Positions 16,229 through 25,687 of a DNA stretch of 63,297 bases are shown here, in pieces. A program made the position numbers and the translations under genes. The first letter of the stretch is position 1. Each line of letters opens with the position of its first letter. This DNA is from Aquibium sp. ELW1220 (GTDB lineage: Bacteria; Pseudomonadota; Alphaproteobacteria; Rhizobiales; Rhizobiaceae). A model generated the notes under the pieces. That model was not told where the DNA came from. It did not search any database and saw nothing but the letters and a program-made list of their open reading frames with translations. The stretch is taken from the NCBI RefSeq assembly GCF_030398385.1, contig NZ_JAOAOQ010000033.1:1-63297 (forward strand), written 5' to 3'.

Positions 16229-18859
16229 TCAGGATTCCGGCCTCCAGTCGATCATCCGCAGCGCCCGCCCGCCGAGGCGGGCAAACGCGCGCTGGCGGCA
16301 GGAGAAGACGATGATCTGCTGGTCGGCCGACTGGCGGTGCAGGGCGTCGAACATCTTCTCGATCCGGTCGTCGTCGGAATAGACCAGCGCGTCGTCGAGG
16401 ATCACCGGCGCCGGGCGGCCGTCGCGGGCCAGAAGCCGGGCGAAGGCCAGCCGGGTCAGCACCGACAACTGCTCGCGGGTCCCGCCGCTCAGCCGCTCGA
16501 CGTCCTCCTCGGCCCCGCCGCGCATGATCTTGTGCGGCAGCAACGTCTTTTCGTCGAAGGTGATGGTCAGGTCGTCGAAGAGCAGCGCCAGCAGCGGGCG
16601 CAATTCCATCATTACCGGCTTCAGATAGAGGTCCCGGGCAGCCGATCGGGCGGCCTGCAGCGTCGCCTGCAGCCGGTCGAGCAGCGCGACCTCCGCCTCG
16701 AAGGCCGCCACGCGCCCGTTCGCCGCGTCGAGCGCCTCGCGCGTCTCGCGCCATTGTTCCTCGACGGCCTCGTCGGCGCGGGCGCGGATCGTGCCGTCGA
16801 GCCCGGCGATGCGTTCGCGCAGGTCGCCGATCTGCCTGGAAGATGTCTCCTCGGCCGAGCGCAGGCGCTTCACGGCGGCTTCCGCCGAGGCGAGATCGGG
16901 GGCGGCGTCGCGCAGTTGCGCGGCCTTCGCCTCCGCCTCGGCAAAGCTCTCCGCGGCGAGGCGGGCGTCCTCGGCCAGCGCCCGTTCGCGCTCGGCGCGG
17001 CCGTCCGCGGGGCCGAGCGAGGCTTCCACCTGTGCGCGTTCGCCCTGGAGCGCGGCCAGGGCGGTCTCGGCCTTCCGCAACGCGTCCTCCGCGAGGCCGC
17101 GTGACGGCTGGGCTTCGCGGAGCGCGAGCCGTGCCGCGCCAACGCGCTGGCTCGCGTGCTCGGCGCCGAGGCGGGCCGCGTCGGGATCGCCCTTGATCTC
17201 CAGTTCGGGCGATGCGGCTGCGGCGAGCCTGGCGATCTCCTCGCGCAGCGCCGGCAGGCCCTGCGGCGCCAGGGCCTCGATGCGGGCGGCGAGGCGAACG
17301 ATCTCGGCCTTCGCCCGCTGCGCCGCCGCCTCGCGCTGCCGGACCTCCGACAGGTCGGCTGCGCCGAGCTTTGCCAGCAGCGCGTCGCGCTCGGCCACGG
17401 CCTTGCGCAGCGCCGCGTCGTCGCCGGCCGGCCGGCTGGTCCGCAGCGTCACCGTCCCGATGCCCGGGATGTCGAGCCGAGCCGGGTCGGCAAGGCCGCG
17501 CTCCTCGCCGTCGCCGAGCGCGATGCCGTCGAGCCTCACGCGGGCGGCGGCGCCGGCGTCGTAGACGATGGCGAGCTTGGGCTCGCGCGCGGATGCCAGC
17601 GCCGCCAGCGCGGCGATCTCGACCTCCAGCGCCTGGAGCCGCTCGACCGATTTCGCCGGCACGGCGATCGGCGCCAGCGCGGCTTCGGCGGCCTCGCGTT
17701 CCGTCCGCAGCGTCTCGACGGTCTCGAGCGTCGTCGCGAGCGCCGCAACCCGCTCGGCCCGGTCCCTGGCCTTCAGCGCCGCGTCGAGCCGCGCGAGCAG
17801 GTCGCGGGCCTGCTTCTCCTCGGTCTCGGCCGCCTGCGCCTCGGCCTCCGCCCGGGCGATCGCGTCCGTCGCCGCGCGGTGCCGGGCAAGCGCCGTGTCG
17901 CGGGCCTGCTCGGCGGCGGCGATCCGGCCGCCGAGCTGCACGGATGTAGCCAGCGCGCCACGAAAGGCATCCAGCTCCCGCCGGGTCGCGTCGCGGCGGC
18001 TGCGCGCATGCGAAAGCTCCGCCTGAGCGGACTTCAGCGCCTCGCCATGCGCCCGGGCGGCATCGAGTGCCGTCTGTGCCCTTTCGAGCGCCTGGCGCCG
18101 GGCGGCGCGTTCGTCGGGGTCGTCGAGTTCCTTGAGGTGCTTTGCCGCGGCGGCGCGCTCGTCCAGATCCTTGCGCAAGGCGTCGACGTCGGCCTCGAGC
18201 CGCGCGACTTCCGCCGCCAGCCGCTTCTGCTCTGCCAGCGCGATCTCGTAGGGACCGCCGGCCTTCGGGCGTCCGCTGGCGGTGACGAGGCGGCCGAGTT
18301 CTTCCGCGCAGCGCGCCGACACCTCGGCCATGCGACGCCCGCCGGTGACGGCCTCGACCTCGCCCTGGACGGATTCCAGCAGGCTCGCGCGCACCCGGCG
18401 CTCGTCCTCCTCCTCGCGCCTGTCGCGATCCTCGATGCCGGTGATGCCCTGCCGCACCCACAGGAGGCCGGCCGGACCCGCCGTGCCGCCGCGCGTCAGC
18501 CCGGCGATGAAGTTCTCGGCCTCGTCGGCCTGCGCGACCAGCCGTCCGCTGCCGATGTCGGTCACGGTGGCGCGCTTGCCGCCGATGAACTGCTTGGCCA
18601 GCCGATAGCGCCCGGCCTCGGTCTCGATGTCGGCCTCGATCACCGGATTGCCGCCGCTGTAGGGCTGGAGCCGCTTCACGTCCTTCGGCTGGCCGGTATG
18701 GGCCTGGAAGAACAGCGCATGCAGCGCCTCGAAGCTGGTCGACTTGCCGAATTCGTTGGCCGCGCAGAGCACGTTGACGCCGTCGCCGATGTCCTCGATC
18801 GCGACGCCGCGGCCCGCGAAGCGCTTGACGTTGAAGAGCCTGAGCGCGGTGATCTTCAT
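16229..18859 (-). CDS. SbcC/YhaN-like AAA ATPase
   Basis: An 876-residue SMC-like ATPase. The N-terminal half-site has ITALRLFNVKRFAGRG and a P-loop written CAANEFGKST (first Gly of GxxxxGKS replaced by Ala). Then come long Ala/Glu/Arg-rich coiled coils, and at the C-terminus the signature LSGGTREQLSVLTRLAF and Walker B APVILDDALVYSDDDR. No CxxC zinc hook is visible; the middle instead holds a globular insert (about 430-480). With the metallophosphoesterase upstream it would form a DNA-end processing complex like SbcCD or YhaN-YhaM. The ATG at 18859 overlaps the upstream stop by 4 bases (ATGA). Confidence 0.87.
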   Translation of the reverse strand: MKITALRLFNVKRFAGRGVAIEDIGDGVNVLCAANEFGKSTSFEALHALFFQAHTGQPKDVKRLQPYSGGNPVIEADIETEAGRYRLAKQFIGGKRATVTDIGSGRLVAQADEAENFIAGLTRGGTAGPAGLLWVRQGITGIEDRDRREEEDERRVRASLLESVQGEVEAVTGGRRMAEVSARCAEELGRLVTASGRPKAGGPYEIALAEQKRLAAEVARLEADVDALRKDLDERAAAAKHLKELDDPDERAARRQALERAQTALDAARAHGEALKSAQAELSHARSRRDATRRELDAFRGALATSVQLGGRIAAAEQARDTALARHRAATDAIARAEAEAQAAETEEKQARDLLARLDAALKARDRAERVAALATTLETVETLRTEREAAEAALAPIAVPAKSVERLQALEVEIAALAALASAREPKLAIVYDAGAAARVRLDGIALGDGEERGLADPARLDIPGIGTVTLRTSRPAGDDAALRKAVAERDALLAKLGAADLSEVRQREAAAQRAKAEIVRLAARIEALAPQGLPALREEIARLAAAASPELEIKGDPDAARLGAEHASQRVGAARLALREAQPSRGLAEDALRKAETALAALQGERAQVEASLGPADGRAERERALAEDARLAAESFAEAEAKAAQLRDAAPDLASAEAAVKRLRSAEETSSRQIGDLRERIAGLDGTIRARADEAVEEQWRETREALDAANGRVAAFEAEVALLDRLQATLQAARSAARDLYLKPVMMELRPLLALLFDDLTITFDEKTLLPHKIMRGGAEEDVERLSGGTREQLSVLTRLAFARLLARDGRPAPVILDDALVYSDDDRIEKMFDALHRQSADQQIIVFSCRQRAFARLGGRALRMIDWRPES

Positions 18860-19980
18860 GAGGAAGCCGCCGCGCAATAGGAAAACAGCCGCACCAGCGC
18901 CGCGCGCGCGACCGCCCGGTCGGCCTCTGCGCGGCTGTCGTCGCCGGCCTGCGCCATCAGCATGTCGGCCGCGTCGCGCAGCGCGCCCGTACGGTCGATC
19001 CGGTCGAGATCGGACGCGTCGTACTCGGTCGACAGCGCGGTCTCGTCGAGTTCGAGCAGCGCGAAGTCGGGCGCGGCGGCCTCGACGGCAGCGGCGAGCG
19101 CGGTACGGCCGGCGATGCCCGCGCGTCCTGAGGCCGCCACGCGCAGCAGCGTCTGCCGGCGCAGGCGCGGCTGCGGCAGCAGGGCTGCCAGTGCCGCCCC
19201 GCAATCGTCGGTCGCCAGCAGGTGCAGCGGTTCCGTCCTCCAGCCGAACAGGCCGGTCTCGACCGGCTTGACGGCGGGCGCGGCGCCCGCGGCCTCGATG
19301 CCGACGAGGAGCGCCTGGCCCGGCCGGTCGTGCTTGAACCGGTCGGGCTCCGGCGTTCCGCTGTAGTGGGTGCGGGCGTCGATGGCGACGGCGCCGTGCC
19401 AGTCGCCGAGCGCGAGATAGTCGAGCCCCGCCCGGCGCGCCCGGTCGGGTGCCAGGATGTCGGAGGCGACCGTGTCTTCCGAGAAGCTCTGGACCGGCCC
19501 GTGCGCGAGCCCGATGCGGATGGCGCCTTCGGGCGTCGCGACGGCGTCCATCCATTCGCTCAGGTCGCGGCCCGGCCGCCGCGTCGTGCACGGGGCGGGC
19601 AGAAGGACGACGCCCGGGGCAAGCGCGAGCGGCGCGGCTTCCGTGGCGAGGATCACGTTGTCCGGCAGGCCCGTGCGCAAGGCGGCCCACAGCGGCGCGG
19701 CCTGCAGTGAATCATGGTTGCCGGGCAGGATCACGAAGCGCAGCGGCGCGTGGTGAGCCATCTCGGCGATCGCCTGGCGGCGGATGTCGGGCGCCGGTGT
19801 CTCTGTGTCGAAGGTGTCGCCTGCGAGCAGGACGACCTCGGCGCCGTTCGCCCGCGCCTGCTCGGCCAGGCGGGCGATCGCGCCGTGCCGCGCCTCGCGC
19901 AGCCGTCCGCGCAGATCCTCCGCCAGATTGCCGAAGCGCTTGCCCAGATGCAGGTCGCTTGAGTGAAGGAAACGGATCAA
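18856..19980 (-). CDS. SbcD-like DNA repair exonuclease (metallophosphoesterase)
   Basis: A calcineurin-fold nuclease of about 374 residues. The metal-binding motifs are visible in order: SSDLHLG, LAGDTFD, LPGNHDS, GLAHGP and LGDWHG. It would act with the adjacent AAA ATPase in DNA double-strand break processing. I placed the start at TTG 19980, giving MIRFLHSSDLHLG, the usual beginning of the family. A GTG at 20034 would add 18 residues without homology. The last four bases overlap the ATPase start, so the two are translationally coupled. Confidence 0.85.
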   Translation of the reverse strand: MIRFLHSSDLHLGKRFGNLAEDLRGRLREARHGAIARLAEQARANGAEVVLLAGDTFDTETPAPDIRRQAIAEMAHHAPLRFVILPGNHDSLQAAPLWAALRTGLPDNVILATEAAPLALAPGVVLLPAPCTTRRPGRDLSEWMDAVATPEGAIRIGLAHGPVQSFSEDTVASDILAPDRARRAGLDYLALGDWHGAVAIDARTHYSGTPEPDRFKHDRPGQALLVGIEAAGAAPAVKPVETGLFGWRTEPLHLLATDDCGAALAALLPQPRLRRQTLLRVAASGRAGIAGRTALAAAVEAAAPDFALLELDETALSTEYDASDLDRIDRTGALRDAADMLMAQAGDDSRAEADRAVARAALVRLFSYCAAASS

Positions 19981-20151
19981 GAGGTCTGCGGCTCCCGGGT
20001 GGTCTCGCAGGACTATGGCCCTGCCGGGGAGCACGTCCAGCCGCCCGAGCCGATTGCGGCCCGCGCGGCCGGGATATCCACAGATGCCTCGCCCGAGCGC
20101 GACGAGCCCGGTCGCCAGGCAACTCCGGATGCCATGCAGAGGGAGACGTGG

Positions 20152-21150
20152 TTACCGTTCGGGCTCCGCGGCCTCGACGATCTCCTCCGGCATCGCCGGT
20201 GCGTAGCGGTCGCGCAGATAGCCGGCCCAGGCGTCGCCGGCCGGGGCATCCGCGATCAGCGGGGCAAACAGCGCTTCCGTCGTGCGGCTGACGAAGCTTT
20301 CGGAATCGGCGAGCAGGCCGCCGAACACCGCGAAGGCGTCCTCGCCCAGCGCGCGCAGGGCAGGCGAGGTCACGCGGCGCAGGCGCCAGTTTCCGGCAGG
20401 CGCCACGTGCAGCACCCGCACGCGCTCCGCCCCGTCCTCCTTGGCCGCCTGCATGCGAAGCGCAAGGATCTGCTGGCGCATCAGCTGGTAGAACGGGTCC
20501 CAGAACAGGTCGGCGGGCTTCAGCCCGGCATCACTGCGCAGCGGTCCGAAGGGCGAAAAGATGAGTTTCTGGTAGCGGCGCAGACGCTCGGCCTCACGCT
20601 TCTGCTCCGGCGGCGTGCCGTAGGACTCGGTGTACTTCCATTCGACGAGCAGGGTCTCGACGCGCCCCGCCTGCCTGAAGCGCAGGATCGCGTCGGCCGA
20701 GGTGACGTTGGCGCCGCGCCGGGGCTGGCCGCTGCGCGGCCATTCGTTGAGGTAGTCCGCCCGTCCGATCCATTCGAAGCCGACATGCCAGGGCGCGCCG
20801 TCCGGTCCCGTCTCGACCGGCAGCATCTCCGGCAGTTCGCCGCCGACGGCCGACTGGACCAGCCGGGCCAGGATTTCGGGCCGCGTGGCGAGCGGCATGA
20901 GGAAGTTGAGGCAGGCGGCCTGCGACGACAGGCCGTGCGCCGCATGCTGGTGCCAGGCGATGGCATTGTCGGCGAAGTAGCGCTCGGCCGCCTCGCGGAT
21001 GACCGGGTTGAGATTGAGGAGCCGCTGCTCCGGAGGCAGGCGGTAGGCGCTGCCCTCGTGCCCGGCATGGCCGGGGATCGTCGCCGCGAGAAAGGCCGAT
21101 TGCACGGCGCGCTGTTCGGCGACGAAGTCGGGGCGGGAGGGCGTGGTCAT
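20152..21150 (-). CDS. PD-(D/E)XK-like nuclease family protein (PGN_0703-like)
   Basis: A 332-residue protein with a plausible restriction-like core: SADAILRF, then VETLLVEWKYTESYG (Asp followed by E-W-K near residues 150-170), resembling the PGN_0703-type putative nucleases. The Arg-rich segment EQKREAERLRRYQK follows. No methyltransferase or specificity subunit is adjacent. Upstream on the same strand lies the Hen1-like gene, with 128 bases between. The role could be DNA repair or defence; the family assignment is from pattern only. Confidence 0.6.
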   Translation of the reverse strand: MTTPSRPDFVAEQRAVQSAFLAATIPGHAGHEGSAYRLPPEQRLLNLNPVIREAAERYFADNAIAWHQHAAHGLSSQAACLNFLMPLATRPEILARLVQSAVGGELPEMLPVETGPDGAPWHVGFEWIGRADYLNEWPRSGQPRRGANVTSADAILRFRQAGRVETLLVEWKYTESYGTPPEQKREAERLRRYQKLIFSPFGPLRSDAGLKPADLFWDPFYQLMRQQILALRMQAAKEDGAERVRVLHVAPAGNWRLRRVTSPALRALGEDAFAVFGGLLADSESFVSRTTEALFAPLIADAPAGDAWAGYLRDRYAPAMPEEIVEAAEPER

Positions 21151-21278
21151 GCTGCATTGCTCCGGTTGGCGCCTCTCGGCGTCGTCGCGTGGCGCGGGTG
21201 CCCGGATCCCGTGGATGGCGAAGTCCAGTTAAGGGCTTCCCGCGTCGGCGAACGGTTAGCGTCCGCCGACCACGCCGT

Positions 21279-21926
21279 CTACAGGATTGCGGTGCCGGGA
21301 CGGGCACCGACGCTGCTCTCCGTCGACGCAAGGTCGAAGACGGCCATCTGGCTGGCGCCGCCGAGCTGCGGATGCCGGCCGGCGATATCGCAGCAGGACA
21401 CCGCATAGCGATGACGGCCCGCGACGCCATAGGCCCAGGCCCGAAAGCGCGCGCGGTCCCATTCGAAGCGGTGGTCGGGATGACGGAAGCGGTGCGCCGG
21501 TACGCCGAGCAGCACGTTGAACTCCGCATTCGGGGTGGTGACGACGAGGGTCTGCGGGCGCAGCCGGCCGAGGATGGTGCGCTCGAAGGCGCCGAGCTGT
21601 CCGGCGTCGAGATGCTCGATCGTCTCGACGAGGACGGCGCAGTCGAAGCCGCGCAGCCGGTCGGGCGCATCGAGCAGCGACACGTGCAGGAGTTCCACCT
21701 CGCTCCTGGCGGGTTCTTCCGCGGCGAGGCGCGCGCGAAGCCGGGCGAGCGACCGGGCGCAGAGGTCGACCCCCACGATGCGCTCGACCCGTCCCTCCCG
21801 CGCGATTGCGACGAGGAGGTCGCCGTCGCCGCAGCCGAGATCGAGAAGCGAGCGCGTCGAGCGCTGCCGGATCACGTCCAGCACCGCGTCGAGCCGCTGT
21901 TGGTGCAGGAATCCGGTCACTCGCAA
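21279..21926 (-). CDS. Hen1-type RNA 3'-terminal ribose 2'-O-methyltransferase domain, stand-alone
   Basis: A 215-residue SAM methyltransferase. The SAM motif is LDLGCGDG at 28-35. The Hen1-specific metal site is complete: ETIEH (Glu101, Glu104, His105) and FRHPDHRFEW (His149/His152), plus the TTPNAEFNVL block at 130-139. Hen1 2'-O-methylates RNA 3' ends to protect them after cleavage. Typical bacterial Hen1 is about 450-500 residues, with an N-terminal domain and a neighbouring Pnkp repair enzyme; both are missing here. The start is uncertain: TTG 21926 or GTG 21920, neither with a good ribosome site. Confidence 0.8.
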   Translation of the reverse strand: MRVTGFLHQQRLDAVLDVIRQRSTRSLLDLGCGDGDLLVAIAREGRVERIVGVDLCARSLARLRARLAAEEPARSEVELLHVSLLDAPDRLRGFDCAVLVETIEHLDAGQLGAFERTILGRLRPQTLVVTTPNAEFNVLLGVPAHRFRHPDHRFEWDRARFRAWAYGVAGRHRYAVSCCDIAGRHPQLGGASQMAVFDLASTESSVGARPGTAIL

Positions 21927-22473
21927 CTGCCGGGATTGCTCTGATATACCCGGTGTTTATGTGGCTTCCCGGAGATGGGATCGAAGCGTCGAGACATGTT
22001 CTGCACCGCTTCCTTCCCTCGAAGACGAGATTCGCCGGATCACGGCAGACGGCAACGCTATCCTGACCAGCGCGTGGCGGGCAGATATGTCCAGCCCGGA
22101 AATTCGACCCGAACGCCGATCCGTCCGCCGGGTCTGCTCGGCGCGCCACCGGTCGTGGCGCAGCAGGCGATCGACAGATAGCAGCAGATGCGCGGCGAGA
22201 GTAGGGGCCTCATCGAGGCTCGTCATGGCGATGACCCGTCCCGGTCGGCGTCGCGCGCGGCTGATCTCGCAACGACCGGATGATCCACCCGTCCGCGCCG
22301 GCGGTTCGGTGCAGGACTTCGGGCAGGCCTGTTACGCCCCGACCCGCTTGACAAGGCGGCGAACCAGCCGTACCCGTTTCCTACATTCTGGATTCTATAG
22401 AATGTAGGGCAGGAGCAAGGATGACGATGGCGGGGGAAACTCCGTCGCGGATCGTCACGCAAGGGAGGAATGC
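21927..22473. other. Intergenic region before the sugar-type ABC operon
   Basis: About 550 bases without a convincing gene; short frames on both strands show no recognisable motif. The right half contains TTGACA (22348-22353), the inverted repeat at 22381-22407 and the ribosome site CAAGGGAGG just before 22474. Confidence 0.5.
22381..22407. promoter_or_regulatory. Palindromic operator candidate for the FCD-GntR regulator
   Basis: CTACATTCT (22381-22389) and AGAATGTAG (22399-22407) form a perfect 9-base inverted repeat. Overlapping it is the 12-base palindrome ATTCTATAGAAT (22392-22403). It lies 67 bases before the binding-protein start. The FCD regulator at 25688 is the natural candidate to bind it. 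Confidence 0.6.
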
Positions 22474-23832
22474 ATGTCTCGTATTCATGAAGCAGCAGGC
22501 TCGGTGTCGCGCCGCGCGTTGATGGCGGCGGCGGTATCGACGGTCGCGATGGCGGCCTTTGGTGGGACCGCGGCGCGCGCGCAGGACGGGCTCGGCACGC
22601 CCGAACAGCCGATCGAGGTAAGGATGATCGCCAACGAGGCGTTCGCCAACCAGTGGCAGACGCTGATGGTGCCGGAGTTCAACAAGGCCTATCCGAACAT
22701 CAAGGTCACGATCGACGGCGTGCCCTATGTCGAACTGCTCGCCAAGAGCATGCTCGACGCGACCGGCCCGAGCCCGACCTACGACATCATCATCGCCGAC
22801 GACCCCTGGGTGCCGCAGCTGGCCGAGGTCGGCGCGTTGATGGACCTGAAGAGCGCCGAGGCTGCGGCCTGGACCGATGCCGGCTACGACTGGGACGACT
22901 TCAACGCGGCGCCGCTGGCGGCCGGCGAATGGAAGGGCGTGCAGTACGGCGTGCCGCTGCGCTCCAACATGCTGATGATGTTCGTCAACAAGGCGCTCTA
23001 CGAAAAGGCGGGCGTGCCCGTGCCGACGCCGGACATCACCTGGGAGCAGTATCTGGCGCAGGCGCCCAAGCTGGTGCAGGACACCAACGGCGACGGCAAG
23101 GTCGACGCCTGGGCGATCGACACCTACTTCGTGCGCGAGCCGCTGACGCCGACCATCTGGCAGACCATCATGAACTCCAACGGCGGCAGCCTGCTCGACG
23201 AGAACGGCAAGCCGGCGTTCAACACCGAGATCGGCATTGCGGCGCTCGAGACCCATAAGAAGCTGCTCGAATTCGCGCCGACCGGCGCGGTGAGCCACGG
23301 CTTCTCGGAATCGCTGCAGGCGTTCCGCCAGGGCCTCGTCGCCACGATGTTCAACTGGGGCAGCGTCTACAAGGGCTCGGCCATCGACGAGAAGACGACG
23401 ACGCTGAAGCCCGACCAGGTCGGCATCCAGGCCCTGCCGGCGGGCTCCGGCGGCCCCGGCGCGCATCGCGGCATCTGGAACGGCACCGTGTCGTCCAAGA
23501 GCGAAAACAAGCAGGCCGCCTGGACCGTCATCCAGTGGCTGTCCTCGAAGGAGGGCGAGGCCTGGCATTCGGCCAATCTCGGCGTCTTCCCGGCCCGTAA
23601 GTCGACGCTGGCCGCCAAACCGTCCGTGGAATGGCTCGGGCCGGTCTTCGTCGGGCTTCAGCAGGCCTATGATGCCGCCGAAAAGGGCAAGATGTGGCGC
23701 ATCCGCCACCCGCGCTCCGACGCCGCGCAGCAGATCCTGGCCGACGAGCATTCCCGCTTCATGGCCGGGCAGATCGGCGCGGCCGAGGCCTTGCAGGTCG
23801 CCGCCGACAAGATCGAAAAGGTTCTCGACTGA
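22474..23832 (+). CDS. ABC transporter substrate-binding protein, family 1 (sugar type)
   Basis: A 452-residue periplasmic binding protein with a twin-arginine signal (SRRALMAAAVSTVAM, cleavage after AARAQ near residue 37), so it is probably exported folded. The domain is the MalE/UgpB-like solute-binding fold (NQWQTLMVPEFNKAYPNIKV, WGSVYKGSA). It is first in an operon with two permeases, and an ATPase lies further down. The likely cargo is a sugar, polyol or sugar acid, consistent with the sugar-acid dehydratase and dehydrogenases downstream. Specific ligand unknown. Confidence 0.9.
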   Translation: MSRIHEAAGSVSRRALMAAAVSTVAMAAFGGTAARAQDGLGTPEQPIEVRMIANEAFANQWQTLMVPEFNKAYPNIKVTIDGVPYVELLAKSMLDATGPSPTYDIIIADDPWVPQLAEVGALMDLKSAEAAAWTDAGYDWDDFNAAPLAAGEWKGVQYGVPLRSNMLMMFVNKALYEKAGVPVPTPDITWEQYLAQAPKLVQDTNGDGKVDAWAIDTYFVREPLTPTIWQTIMNSNGGSLLDENGKPAFNTEIGIAALETHKKLLEFAPTGAVSHGFSESLQAFRQGLVATMFNWGSVYKGSAIDEKTTTLKPDQVGIQALPAGSGGPGAHRGIWNGTVSSKSENKQAAWTVIQWLSSKEGEAWHSANLGVFPARKSTLAAKPSVEWLGPVFVGLQQAYDAAEKGKMWRIRHPRSDAAQQILADEHSRFMAGQIGAAEALQVAADKIEKVLD

Positions 23833-23857
23833 TCCGTCGGACCGGGAGGGCATCGCC

Positions 23858-24784
23858 ATGAGGACAATGACGGCAGCCGGGGCGCGCAAGGTGCGCTCCC
23901 GCACATGGACGACACTGGCGGACGTGATGTCGCGCTGGGCGTTCATGGGGCCCGCGGCCATCATCCTCGGGGCGATGCTCGCCTATCCGATCTTCTACAC
24001 GGTCGAGATCAGTTTCTCCCGCTTCGACCTGATGACGTTCAGCGCGGTCGAATGGATCGGCTGGGAGAACTACGCGCATGTGCTCGACGACTACCGGTTC
24101 TGGTCGTCGATGAAGGTGACCCTGGTCTATCTGGTCTTCGCCTTGCCGTTGCAGATCGTCCTGGGATTCGGCATTGCCTTCCTCATCAATGCCGATTGGC
24201 GCGGACGCGGCACCGTCCGCGCCCTCTTCATCATCCCCATGGTCGTGGCCCCGGTCGTCGCCGGCGGCATCTGGCGGATGATCCTCGACCCGCTCTGGGG
24301 CATCATGAACTGGTTGATCGGCCTGGCCGGCTTCGCGCCGCTCGACTGGTTCGGCGATCCCAACCTCGCCATGGCCGCGATCGTCATCATCGACACCTGG
24401 CGGTGGACGCCCTTCGTCGTGCTGATCGCCACGGCAGCACTTCTGTCGCTGCCGCGCGACATCTTCGAGGCGGCCGAGATCGACGGCGCCAACTGGTGGT
24501 CCATGCTCTGGTCGATCACGCTGCCGCTGCTCGTGCCGATCATCGCCGCCACCTTCGTCGTGCGCTGGCTTGGCGCGGTCAAGATGTTCGACATCGCGCT
24601 GGCCGCCACCTATGGCGGACCGGGCGGGGCGACCAACGTCATCAACCTGTTCATCTACGAGGAAGCGTTCCGCTCGCTGCGCTTCGCCGAATCCGCGGCC
24701 ATGGCCGTCATCGTTCTGGTGCTGACCATGGTGCTGACCGGCATCTTCCTCTTCGGCACCCGCAAGCTGGAGGAACGCTGTTGA
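23858..24784 (+). CDS. ABC sugar transporter permease (MalF/UgpA type)
   Basis: A 308-residue inner-membrane permease with six transmembrane segments. The binding-protein-dependent transport signature EAAEIDGANWWSMLWSITLP, near 210-230, is the EAA loop that contacts the ATPase. The ATG at 23858 has GGGAGGG upstream. The TGA overlaps the TTG start of the next permease by four bases. It forms the channel heterodimer with that protein. Confidence 0.92.
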   Translation: MRTMTAAGARKVRSRTWTTLADVMSRWAFMGPAAIILGAMLAYPIFYTVEISFSRFDLMTFSAVEWIGWENYAHVLDDYRFWSSMKVTLVYLVFALPLQIVLGFGIAFLINADWRGRGTVRALFIIPMVVAPVVAGGIWRMILDPLWGIMNWLIGLAGFAPLDWFGDPNLAMAAIVIIDTWRWTPFVVLIATAALLSLPRDIFEAAEIDGANWWSMLWSITLPLLVPIIAATFVVRWLGAVKMFDIALAATYGGPGGATNVINLFIYEEAFRSLRFAESAAMAVIVLVLTMVLTGIFLFGTRKLEERC

Positions 24785-25641
24785 CCGCCGCCGCATTCGA
24801 CGCTCCGCTGCGGCGCAGGTCGCGGCTCGGCAGGAAGGTCCGCATCGCCGCCGGCGTGTTCGCCTGCGTCGTCTTCCTGTTCCCCGTGTTCTGGATGGTT
24901 CTGAGCTCGTTCAAGGAGCAGCGCGACATCTTCACCGTGCCGCCGACCCTGTTCTTCACGCCGACGCTCGAAACCTACATCAGCTACATGCAGCGCGCCG
25001 ACATCTCGCGCCGCCTGATCAACACCGTCATCGTGGCGGCGGGGTCGGGCCTGCTGTCGATCGTGGCGGGCGCCATGGCCGGCTATGCGCTTGCGCGCAT
25101 CAAGCTGCGCGGCGCGGGCACCATCGGCGTGATCATCCTTCTGTCGCGCGGCGTGCCGCCGATCGCGCTGGCCGTGCCGATGTTCCTCGTCGCCCGTTCG
25201 CTCGGCGTCACCGACATGCACATCACGCTGATCCTCGCCTACTGCACCTTCCTCATCCCCTACGTGATGTGGCTGATGCGCGGCTTCTTCCTCGCCCTGC
25301 CGAAGGAACTGGAGGAATCGGCCATGATCGACGGCTGCAGCCGTTTCGGCGCCTTCTTCAAGATCATCGTTCCGATCTCGATGCCGGGGCTGCTGTCGAC
25401 CATGATCTTCAGCATGATCCTCGCCTGGGAGGAACTGCTCTTCGCCCTGGTGCTGACCAACCGCTACGCCTCTACGATCCCCGTCGCCATCGCGGGGATC
25501 GCCGGCGACACGGTGAACGGCGCGAACTGGGGCGCGTTGACGGCGGTCGGCACCATAACCGTCATCCCGGTGGTGGTCTTTGCCCTCCTGGTTCAGAAAT
25601 GGCTGATCCAGGGTCTGGCCGACGGCGCAACGAAGGGGTGA
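24781..25641 (+). CDS. ABC sugar transporter permease (MalG/UgpE type)
   Basis: A 286-residue permease with six predicted membrane segments and the EAA loop ELEESAMIDGCSRFGAFFKIIVPIS near 175-200. The start is TTG 24781 within TTGA shared with the previous stop, which implies translational coupling. No ATG lies near the family's start. It is the partner of the preceding permease. Confidence 0.9.
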   Translation: MTAAAFDAPLRRRSRLGRKVRIAAGVFACVVFLFPVFWMVLSSFKEQRDIFTVPPTLFFTPTLETYISYMQRADISRRLINTVIVAAGSGLLSIVAGAMAGYALARIKLRGAGTIGVIILLSRGVPPIALAVPMFLVARSLGVTDMHITLILAYCTFLIPYVMWLMRGFFLALPKELEESAMIDGCSRFGAFFKIIVPISMPGLLSTMIFSMILAWEELLFALVLTNRYASTIPVAIAGIAGDTVNGANWGALTAVGTITVIPVVVFALLVQKWLIQGLADGATKG

Positions 25642-25687
25642 ACCGGATGATCGACGTGACTGTCGCAATGCAGGGGCGGGGGAACCG

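Noticed and set aside
21957-22226. Possible 89-codon minus-strand gene
   Set aside because: No ribosome site, no recognisable domain, and Arg/Ser-rich composition typical of random frames in this GC range.
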